From Betaproteobacteria bacterium UBA6910 (GTDB taxonomy: Bacteria > Pseudomonadota > Gammaproteobacteria > Burkholderiales > UBA6910), in the NCBI GenBank assembly GCA_002451065.1, contig DKBC01000107.1, positions 1,328-13,433 on the forward strand: 12,106 nucleotides of DNA, in the 5' to 3' direction. The number at the start of each line of letters is the position of its first letter. The stretch's first letter is position 1. Both the position numbers and the translations under genes were made by a program. The notes under the pieces are model-generated. The model worked only from the letters and a program-made list of their open reading frames with translations, was not told the DNA's origin and ran no database searches. Shown here piece by piece: positions 7,743-12,106 of the stretch.

Positions 7743-8288
7743 TCAGGCCTTGGAATGCGTGGGCTTCTTCCTGGCGCCGCCCTTGGTGGCGTCAGCCGCC
7801 GCGGAGATGTTGGCTTCCGTGAGTTCCGTGACCTGCTTGGTCATCTTCTGCACATTCTCGTAGGCCGAATTGGCGGCAGCCATGGCGGACTTCATGGCGG
7901 CCATGGCCACATCGGAACCCGGGCCGGCCTTGGCGGCCGTTTCCATCGCCTCGTTCATGGAGGCGGTGAGATGCTTCATCCGACCCTCGAGCACCTTGGC
8001 GATTTCGGACTGGGTCTGGGCGGTGACCTCGTACACGCTACGCGAGTACGCAAGGGCCCGCTCCAGCAGTGGCTCGACGGAAGGCTGAATCGCCGTCAGG
8101 TCCTGGGGATTCTTGATGGACATTAGGGAACGCGCCGTCTTGGCGTTGTCGGCCAGAAGGTCCTTGGCCGTGGAAAGCTGAAGGTTGGCCAGCCGCTCTG
8201 CGCCCGCGAGCACGGCGTTGGCGAGGCTGAGGGTGGTATCGAGATTTGCCTTTTGAAGGGCCGCGAACTGCTCTTGGGGGTTAGCCAT
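7743..8288 (-). CDS. phaP: Phasin (polyhydroxyalkanoate granule-associated protein)
   Basis: A 181-residue amphipathic, helix-rich protein of the phasin family common in Betaproteobacteria (Phasin_2 type). It begins MANPQEQFAALQKANLDTTL and is rich in Ala, Leu, Lys and Glu, with no signal peptide or membrane segment. It ends in a basic tail, GGARKKPTHSKA. Phasins coat polyhydroxyalkanoate granules in the cytoplasm and control granule size and number. Length and the LANLQLSTAKDLLADNA region fit the family well. The ATG at 8288 is preceded by AGGAG at eight-base spacing. The gene is monocistronic, with a consensus promoter upstream and a strong terminator downstream, as expected for a very abundant protein. 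It is divergent from a secreted amidohydrolase. No PHA synthase or depolymerase gene is in view. Confidence 0.93.
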   Translation of the reverse strand: MANPQEQFAALQKANLDTTLSLANAVLAGAERLANLQLSTAKDLLADNAKTARSLMSIKNPQDLTAIQPSVEPLLERALAYSRSVYEVTAQTQSEIAKVLEGRMKHLTASMNEAMETAAKAGPGSDVAMAAMKSAMAAANSAYENVQKMTKQVTELTEANISAAADATKGGARKKPTHSKA

Positions 8289-8352
8289 GGAAAACTCTCC
8301 TGTATCGGTCTGGGGGCATCGAGGTGGCGCCTGCTGCGGCGCAACATACGGA

Positions 8353-8380
8353 ATTTTACTGTTAGGCGACCATTTGTCAA
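8353..8380 (-). promoter_or_regulatory. phasin gene promoter
   Basis: On the minus strand a perfect -35 TTGACA (8380-8375) is followed after 16 bp by TAAAAT (8358-8353), five of six matching the -10 consensus. The predicted transcript start near 8346 gives a leader of about 58 nt. This is the strongest sigma-70 promoter in the window. Confidence 0.7.
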
Positions 8381-8420
8381 ATGGTTAGCGCTTGCTAACG
8401 CATAAATTGCTGTATTGCAA
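8371..8420. promoter_or_regulatory. cluster of palindromes overlapping the phasin promoter (putative operators)
   Basis: Three dyads lie side by side: CATTTGTCAAATG (8371-8383), which covers the -35 box; GTTAGCGCTTGCTAAC (8384-8399), immediately upstream of it; and TTGCTGTATTGCAA (8407-8420), with TTGC/GCAA arms. A further half-site, GTTAGG, is at 8361-8366 inside the promoter spacer. In PHA-accumulating bacteria the repressor PhaR controls phaP, so one of these may be a PhaR-type site. Assigning any dyad to PhaR is inference. Confidence 0.45.
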
Positions 8421-8426
8421 TAGAAT
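8421..8426 (+). promoter_or_regulatory. putative -10 box for the amidohydrolase gene
   Basis: TAGAAT lies 52 bp before ATG 8479, directly after the palindrome cluster. No -35 match is seen at standard spacing, so the call is weak. Confidence 0.25.
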
Positions 8427-8478
8427 CGCGGCTGTCCGATCTTTGGAATCCGACCGGTCTGCCGCGTATGCTTGGGAC

Positions 8479-9318
8479 ATGATCAAACAACTCTACCGAC
8501 TGGTGCCGGCGCTTTTGCTCTCGGCGTGTAGTGTGTTACCCGTGGCCGCCGCCGGGCAATCGATCCCGCTGTTTGACGCCCATGTTCACTATAGCTCCGA
8601 TGCGTGGAAAAAATACTCGGTGGACGAAGTGCTTGCCATCCTGGACCAAGCCGGGGTTGAGCGCGCCCTGGTTTCGAGCACCCCCGACGACGGCACTCTG
8701 AAGCTCTTCGAGGCAGCCCCAGAGCGCGTGGTGCCGGAGCTGCGGCCCTACCGCACCGGTGCCGACATGGGCACCTGGCATAGCGACCCTTCGATCCTCC
8801 CCTACCTCGAGGAGCGGCTCCGGCGTGGCATCTATCGTGGCATCGGTGAATTCCACCTCTCCGCCGACAAGGCAGCGACTCCCGTGGTGCGCCGGGTGAT
8901 TGAACTGGCGGTGGAGCGGCAGATTCCGCTGCATGCCCATTCCGACGAAAAGGCGGTGGCCGCGCTATTCGCCGTGGACCGCCGGGTGAAAATCCTCTGG
9001 GCCCATGCCGGGATGTCCACCCCGGTGCAGGCCGTAGGCGAAATGCTCGACCGTTATTCGAACCTTTGGGTTGAACTTTCCTACCGGCTGGACGAGGTGG
9101 CGCCCGGTGGACGTGTGAGCCCCGCTTGGCGAACGCTGTTCCAGCGCCACCCGGACCGGTTTCTGTTTGGTAGCGACACATGGACCCCGGGGCGTTGGCC
9201 CCAGGTGCCGGCCCTCGCAAACGCGGCGCGGGCTTGGCTCAAGGAGTTGCCGCCAGACCTGGCCGCCGCGATCGCGTTTCGGAACGCCGAGCGCCTCTAC
9301 GGCACCTCGAAACCCTAG
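8479..9318 (+). CDS. Exported amidohydrolase-family protein, probable lipoprotein
   Basis: A 279-residue metal-dependent hydrolase of the amidohydrolase_2 (TIM-barrel) type. Visible metal or active-site candidates are H35 and H37 in FDAHVHY, H152 and H154 in PLHAHSDE, H176 in WAHAG and D233 in FGSDTW, in the order usual for the superfamily. The N-terminus MIKQLYRLVPALLLSAC has basic residues, a hydrophobic core and an LSAC lipobox at C17 followed by Ser, so an outer-membrane lipoprotein is likely; cleavage at AAA-GQ by signal peptidase I is the alternative. ATG 8479 is chosen because it begins this signal; the open frame extends 29 codons further up without one. The ribosome-binding site is poor (TTGGGA very close). 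Substrate unknown. It is divergent from the phasin gene, and its TAG stop overlaps the opposing gene's stop inside a CTAG. Confidence 0.85.
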   Translation: MIKQLYRLVPALLLSACSVLPVAAAGQSIPLFDAHVHYSSDAWKKYSVDEVLAILDQAGVERALVSSTPDDGTLKLFEAAPERVVPELRPYRTGADMGTWHSDPSILPYLEERLRRGIYRGIGEFHLSADKAATPVVRRVIELAVERQIPLHAHSDEKAVAALFAVDRRVKILWAHAGMSTPVQAVGEMLDRYSNLWVELSYRLDEVAPGGRVSPAWRTLFQRHPDRFLFGSDTWTPGRWPQVPALANAARAWLKELPPDLAAAIAFRNAERLYGTSKP

Positions 9319-9902
9319 AACGGGTTGCGGTCCAGGTTCGGGGCCTTGGGCGGCTTCTCGGCGAACCGTTCCTCCCGTTTCCGGCGCTCCTCTTCCCGCT
9401 GCTTGGCATATTCCTGGTAGCGCGCCTCGTGCGCTTCCCGGCTCGCCTTGCGCTTGGCCGCGGCCGCCTCGTTTTCCGCTCGCTTGCGGGCCTGAGCCTG
9501 CTCGGGGGATTCCCCCGCTCCGGGAACCGCGGGTTTGCTGCGAGCCGCAGCCGGCTGCGAGGGGGACGTCCTGGCGCGGCTCTTTTCGGCCGCCTGGTGC
9601 TCCTTCAGACGCTGCTGCTCGGTTTTCCTGGCCCGCCGTTCCTCGGCTGCCCGGGCCCGGCGCTGCCGTTCCGCCTCGTCTTCCCGCGCCTCCTTTTCCA
9701 ATGCCGCCGCCTCTTCTTCGGCGCGTTTGACGCGGGCGTCGATTTCCTCGGGAGTGGATGGGGGGCGTTTTTGTGCGATGGCGCCGAGAGCCGGCAGCAG
9801 CGCCAGAGCCGCCACGGCGGCCACCTGGGCCAGTCCTCCGATGCGGCGGCCGGTGCTCAGACCCGTTCCAGCTGCTCCAGGGAAGACTGGAACAGCCGCC
9901 AC
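9315..9902 (-). CDS. Exported charged coiled-coil protein, unknown function
   Basis: A protein of unknown function whose secretion is indicated by STGRRIGGLAQ followed by the hydrophobic stretch VAAVAALALLPALGAIA, then a cut near AIA-QKRPP. The mature part is very rich in Glu, Arg, Ala and Lys and should form helices or coiled coil in two blocks (PEEIDARVKRAEEEAAALEK onward, and QAQARKRAENEAAAAKRK onward). A Pro/Ser/Ala linker separates them, and the chain ends in KPPKAPNLDRNPF. The start is uncertain. GTG 9902 is given. A CTG at 9860 would overlap the upstream stop as CTGA, and GTG 9824 has GGAGG ten bases upstream but loses the two arginines of the signal. The frame overlaps the 3' end of the BPH-like gene, so translational coupling is likely. 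I recognise no domain. Confidence 0.7.
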   Translation of the reverse strand: MAAVPVFPGAAGTGLSTGRRIGGLAQVAAVAALALLPALGAIAQKRPPSTPEEIDARVKRAEEEAAALEKEAREDEAERQRRARAAEERRARKTEQQRLKEHQAAEKSRARTSPSQPAAARSKPAVPGAGESPEQAQARKRAENEAAAAKRKASREAHEARYQEYAKQREEERRKREERFAEKPPKAPNLDRNPF

Positions 9903-10483
9903 TGGGTAAACGACTCTTCGGCGAGGCGGACCGTGTAGAGCGTCATGGGCAGGCTCGAACTCTTGTCGAACTCGCATCCCGCCTCGATGCCCGCGCGGGC
10001 GATGTCGGCGGGATTGTCGTAGCGGGAGTAGGCCTGTTGCATGGCGCCCAGAGCGTAGTCGCTGCCCGAGCCGATGGCCCAGAAGCGGTTGTACTCGAAC
10101 ACCTCGCGCATGGAAAACACCGCAAAAATACCGCTCGGATTGGCGATCAACGCGGTGATCTGGCTCGACTCGTAGGGGTCGTCGTCGTCTTCCTTGGGGT
10201 TGAGGAAGTGCTCGTCCTTGAGCACCGGGTGCAGGCGGCGGAAAGACTCGAAGATCTCCGCCTTCCCCCGCAGGCGCAGGTCCGGAATGCGCCTCATGGA
10301 GCTCTCGATGACCAGGTGGTGGGCGGCGCTGCCGCAGAGCCCGATATACGATCCGTCATAGCAGAGAATCTTGTCCGACGACGCGTCGTTCTGGGGCGTG
10401 AGGCGCGTGTTGCCGAACGTGGTGAGGGTGTCCGCAGCGATAGCGGCATAGCCATTTTTTCTCGCGACGACAATGGTGGTCAT
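9857..10483 (-). CDS. Proteasome-like Ntn-hydrolase protease (betaproteobacterial proteasome homologue, BPH-like)
   Basis: A 208-residue N-terminal-nucleophile hydrolase of the HslV/proteasome beta fold. Met is followed by TTIVVARKNGYAAIAADTLT, so removal of Met exposes Thr1; D17 and K37 (in SSDKI) match the catalytic Asp17/Lys33 positions of proteasome subunits, and GSGSDYALGAM matches the Ser129 loop. It is longer than HslV (about 175 residues), with an acidic insertion KEDDDDPYESS, and the N-terminus lacks the MTYCVGL pattern of Anbu. This fits the BPH family described from Betaproteobacteria such as Thiobacillus, which forms double heptameric rings. ATG 10483 is chosen because it places Thr at position 2 and has GGAG six bases upstream; an upstream frame extension adds unrelated residues. 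No HslU or other unfoldase gene is adjacent. The end overlaps the next gene. Confidence 0.88.
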   Translation of the reverse strand: MTTIVVARKNGYAAIAADTLTTFGNTRLTPQNDASSDKILCYDGSYIGLCGSAAHHLVIESSMRRIPDLRLRGKAEIFESFRRLHPVLKDEHFLNPKEDDDDPYESSQITALIANPSGIFAVFSMREVFEYNRFWAIGSGSDYALGAMQQAYSRYDNPADIARAGIEAGCEFDKSSSLPMTLYTVRLAEESFTQWRLFQSSLEQLERV

Positions 10484-10530
10484 GGAATGCTCCGGAATCT
10501 GAACTGCTGGACAAGAGCCCGCGCCCAACC

Positions 10531-10561
10531 GGGGAGGACCCCCGATTTCAAGTCCATTTTA
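10531..10561 (-). promoter_or_regulatory. putative BPH promoter region
   Basis: On the minus strand TAAAAT (10561-10556) is a possible sigma-70 -10 without a good -35. Just downstream, CTTGAAA (10552-10546) followed after 11 bp by CCCCGGTT (10534-10527) partly resembles a sigma-32 promoter (CTTGAAA and CCCCATNT). Both are weak calls. A 10-bp palindrome, GGTCCGGACC, lies upstream at 10570-10579. Confidence 0.25.
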
Positions 10562-10639
10562 TCATCGGAGGTCCGGACCCGAAACGGCTCCTTTTCAACC
10601 CATTGTTTTTCAAAGAGCTAGGCATTGCGTTGCGGCTCC

Positions 10640-10656
10640 CGCACCAGGATGGTGCA
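10640..10656. promoter_or_regulatory. NtrC-box-like dyad
   Basis: CGCACCAGGATGGTGCA matches the NtrC operator consensus TGCACYNNNNNRGTGCA at all specified positions but the first. No nitrogen-metabolism gene is adjacent, so function is doubtful. Confidence 0.3.
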
Positions 10657-10659
10657 GCT

Positions 10660-10678
10660 CCATGTCACGGCGACATGG
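10660..10678. repeat. inverted repeat / hairpin
   Basis: CCATGTC-ACGGC-GACATGG is a perfect 7-bp stem with a 5-nt loop, four bases after the NtrC-like dyad. Confidence 0.6.
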
Positions 10679-10743
10679 TGAGTGCTTTCGAGAAACCAGT
10701 TGTCGGCATCTGGCGAAGAAGAGTGGCTAACTTCCTCGAACCA

Positions 10744-10759
10744 GCTGGCAAAAGCCAGC
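10744..10759. repeat. inverted repeat / hairpin with AAAA loop
   Basis: GCTGGC-AAAA-GCCAGC is a perfect 6-bp stem. Its core, TGGCAAAAGCCAG, recurs with one change at 10866-10878. Confidence 0.6.
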
Positions 10760-10865
10760 ATTCTCCGATTCTCGGGCCAGATTCAGGCCTCCGCGGCTCA
10801 AAACGCAACCGTCTGATTCGTAGAGGGGCGTCCGCGAAGCCGAGGATTGGCAAAAACATAGCGGT

Positions 10866-10877
10866 TGGCGAAAGCCA
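10866..10877. repeat. hairpin with GAAA tetraloop (plus-strand reading)
   Basis: TGGC-GAAA-GCCA would form a GNRA-capped stem in a plus-strand RNA. It is the second copy of the element at 10746-10758. Confidence 0.5.
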
Positions 10878-10883
10878 GGACGG

Positions 10884-10928
10884 GGGTCCCGGGACCCGGC
10901 ATCGGGATCGCCCGCGGCGGATGCCGGG
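10884..10928. repeat. palindrome followed by 9-bp inverted repeat
   Basis: GGGTCCCGGGACCC (10884-10897) is a perfect 14-bp palindrome. It overlaps a 9-bp inverted repeat, CCCGGCATC (10895-10903) and GATGCCGGG (10920-10928), with a 16-nt loop. The structure lies just past the gluQ stop and could help end gluQ transcription, but no T tract follows it on the minus strand. Confidence 0.5.
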
Positions 10929-10951
10929 CGCCGCTGCAAGACTGGAATCCC

Positions 10952-11872
10952 TCAAAAAAACAAGTCCTTGATACCGCGGGAGCGCGCCCGGGGCACGCGC
11001 ATGGGGTCCCAATTCTCCCGGGCCCACGCCCAAAGGTCCCGGGGCCTTCCCCGGCGCAGGTCCACGTTCGGCGCCTGGCCCAGGAACCGGAGCGCTTCGA
11101 AGAGGGCCGGCGTCGGACACTCGAGGTCCACCGGCGCAGCGAGGGTCTGTTTGCTGAGCTTCTCCCCGCGTTCGTCCACCGCCACCGGCAGGTGGGCATA
11201 CCGCGGCGTGGGCACGCCCAGCAGGCGCTGGAGGTAGATCTGGCGGGGCGTGGAGTCCAGCAGGTCCGCGCCCCGCATCACGTCGGTAACGCCCTGGGCG
11301 GCATCGTCCACCACCGCCGCGAGTTGATAGGAAAAAATCCGCTCCGAACGGTAGAGCAGAAAGTCGCCCACATCCCGTACCAGGTCCTGCACGATGGGAC
11401 CCTGAAGCCCGTCGTCGAATGCGATGAACGGACCGTCCACCCGCAGGCGCAGCGCGCGGGCGCGCCGGTCGCCCTTCAACCCCTGGCGGCAGGTGCCGGG
11501 GTAGACGAACCCGTCCAGACCCGCGATGCCGGAGTCAGCGATTTCCCGTCGGCTGCAGCCGCAGGGATAAACGCGCTCCTGTGCGCGCAATCCGTGGAGG
11601 GCGGCGTGGTAGGCGTCGGCCCGGGCGCTCTGGTAGATCACTGGTCTGTCCCAGTGCAGTTCGCAGGCATCCAGCAGCCGGAGGATGGCATCGGCCGCGC
11701 CCGGCATCACCCGCGGCGGGTCGAGATCTTCCATGCGCACCAGCCAGCGGCCGCCATGCCGGCGCGCTTCGAGGAAGCTTCCTACCGCGGCGACCAACGA
11801 TCCGAAATGAAGGGGGCCAGTGGGCGAGGGTGCGAAGCGGCCGATATAGGAACGCGACGCAGTGGGCGACAT
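10952..11872 (-). CDS. gluQ: Glutamyl-Q tRNA(Asp) synthetase
   Basis: A 306-residue paralogue of glutamyl-tRNA synthetase lacking the anticodon-binding domain. It attaches glutamate to queuosine at position 34 of tRNA(Asp). The Rossmann catalytic core is intact: RFAPSPTGPLHFGS with the HIGH-like HFGS (22-25), and KLSKQ (238-242) in place of KMSKS. The family's zinc site is visible as C104, C106, Y124 and C128 (CGCSRRE and FVYPGTC). ATG 11872 is preferred; a TTG at 11890 would add six residues. No Shine-Dalgarno precedes ATG 11872, and a -10-like CAGAAT ends only 7 bp upstream, so the mRNA may be leaderless. The chain ends in KDLFF. The gene is divergent from a thioredoxin-family gene, not beside dksA as in many Gammaproteobacteria. 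Confidence 0.95.
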   Translation of the reverse strand: MSPTASRSYIGRFAPSPTGPLHFGSLVAAVGSFLEARRHGGRWLVRMEDLDPPRVMPGAADAILRLLDACELHWDRPVIYQSARADAYHAALHGLRAQERVYPCGCSRREIADSGIAGLDGFVYPGTCRQGLKGDRRARALRLRVDGPFIAFDDGLQGPIVQDLVRDVGDFLLYRSERIFSYQLAAVVDDAAQGVTDVMRGADLLDSTPRQIYLQRLLGVPTPRYAHLPVAVDERGEKLSKQTLAAPVDLECPTPALFEALRFLGQAPNVDLRRGRPRDLWAWARENWDPMRVPRARSRGIKDLFF

Positions 11873-11878
11873 GGGCCG

Positions 11879-11889
11879 ATTCTGCCACA
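11879..11889 (-). promoter_or_regulatory. putative gluQ -10 region (mirror copy)
   Basis: TGTGGCAGAAT reads on the minus strand, with CAGAAT at 11884-11879. It is identical to the plus-strand box at 11941-11951. A start of transcription 7 bp beyond it would coincide with the gluQ ATG at 11872. Confidence 0.35.
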
Positions 11890-11922
11890 AGCGTTACCGG
11901 GCCTCCGCCACAGGCCGGTGGG

Positions 11923-11951
11923 TTGGGCCGTGGTCGGTCCTGTGGCAGAAT
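11923..11951 (+). promoter_or_regulatory. putative thioredoxin gene promoter
   Basis: TTGGGC (11923-11928) and CAGAAT (11946-11951) are separated by 17 bp. The -10 lies within TGTGGCAGAAT (11941-11951), which mirrors the gluQ box. The leader to ATG 12018 would be about 60 nt. Confidence 0.4.
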
Positions 11952-12017
11952 GCCCCCTTTTTCCGGGGCGTCGCGCCCCCGACCAAGGCCCGCATCCGGG
12001 CGGGAAAGGAGTGTGCT

Positions 12018-12106
12018 ATGGCAATCGTGGATCTGAAAAAGGACAACTTCGAGCAGGTGGTGACCGGCAATGGCACCGTCATCGTCGATTTCTGGGCGCC
12101 CTGGTG
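12018..12106 (+). CDS. Thioredoxin-family protein, N-terminal part
   Basis: The first 29 codons of a plus-strand gene cut by the right edge. MAIVDLKKDNFEQVVTGNGT is followed by VIVDFWAPW, the strand that leads into the thioredoxin CGPC motif; the window ends just before the first cysteine completes. The opening resembles a widespread thioredoxin-family group distinct from classical TrxA, so no symbol is given. Such proteins reduce disulfides in the cytoplasm; there is no signal peptide. AAAGGAG (12005-12011) stands six bases before ATG 12018, a clear ribosome-binding site. It is divergent from gluQ across 145 bp. Confidence 0.88.
   Translation, partial: MAIVDLKKDNFEQVVTGNGTVIVDFWAPW

Larger units (their letters stand above)
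10484..10951. other. 468-bp region without a convincing gene, rich in inverted repeats
   Basis: This is the longest gap in the window, between BPH and gluQ. Its left part (10540-10620) is AT-rich and probably carries the BPH promoter. The rest holds at least six perfect inverted repeats, listed separately, and a repeated TGGC(A/G)AAA element at 10711, 10746, 10848 and 10866. Open frames exist on both strands (for example plus 10603-10971, minus 10665-11120), but none has a ribosome-binding site, a recognisable protein pattern or base use like its neighbours. It may hold a structured small RNA or a REP-like element; I cannot decide which. Confidence 0.5.

Noticed and set aside
9179..9938. Plus-strand frame opposite the coiled-coil gene, hydrophobic and Phe/Leu-rich
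   Set aside because: It is the complement of Glu/Lys/Arg-rich codons, which produces Phe/Leu-rich sequence; no start signal.
10617..10633. GGCATTGCGTTGC as a sigma-54 promoter next to the NtrC-like dyad
   Set aside because: The GG-to-GC spacing is 9 bp, one short of the strictly required 10.
10484..10951. CRISPR array or integron attC site
   Set aside because: The repeated TGGC(A/G)AAA elements are short, irregularly spaced and not separated by uniform spacers; no integrase or cas gene is nearby.
10603..10971. Plus-strand open frame of 122 codons in the BPH-gluQ gap
   Set aside because: It begins with TTG, has no Shine-Dalgarno, an atypical composition for this genome and no recognisable pattern, and its length is explained by low stop density.
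10665..11120. Minus-strand open frame running from gluQ into the gap
   Set aside because: Two-fifths lies out of frame inside gluQ; the rest covers the hairpin-rich region and reads as low-complexity Pro/Arg/Gly sequence.

Overview
The window is GC-rich, densely packed bacterial chromosome. Gene content points to a betaproteobacterium: oligoribonuclease divergent from a Ste24-type M48 peptidase, a phasin, the short glutamyl-Q tRNA(Asp) synthetase, and above all a gene that looks like the betaproteobacterial proteasome homologue (BPH). The genus cannot be fixed from this sequence. I see no insertion sequence, phage gene, CRISPR array, tRNA or rRNA.

Layout, left to right. (1) 1-1106: the 5' part of an M48 membrane peptidase gene (minus), divergent from orn (plus). 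(2) 1183-6416: a carbon-storage block. glgP (alpha-glucan phosphorylase, plus) converges on glgA (glycogen synthase, minus). Divergent from glgA is a full-length but catalytically degenerate 6-phosphogluconate-dehydrogenase-like gene, which abuts stop-to-stop a small DUF6494-type gene (minus). (3) 6597-7680: an overlapping lrgA-lrgB pair. (4) 7743-9318: a phasin gene (minus) with a well-formed terminator and a strong promoter overlapped by palindromes, divergent from a secreted amidohydrolase, probably a lipoprotein. (5) 9315-10483: a secreted charged coiled-coil protein translated from a frame that overlaps the end of the BPH-like protease gene. (6) 10484-10951: 468 bp without a convincing gene, rich in inverted repeats. 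(7) 10952-12106: gluQ (minus) divergent from a truncated thioredoxin-family gene.

The main metabolic theme is reserve carbon: glycogen made by GlgA and degraded by GlgP, polyhydroxyalkanoate granules coated by the phasin, and an LrgAB pair of a family now linked to pyruvate or glycolate movement. No glgB or glgC lies here. The second theme is RNA and protein quality: orn, gluQ, the M48 peptidase and the proteasome-like protease.

The most unusual items are the 6PGDH pseudoenzyme beside glgA, the BPH-like protease with its overlapping secreted partner, the palindrome-covered phasin promoter, the hairpin-rich gap upstream of BPH, and a recurring (C/T)AGAAT -10-like box ahead of six genes, including a mirror-image pair between gluQ and the thioredoxin gene.
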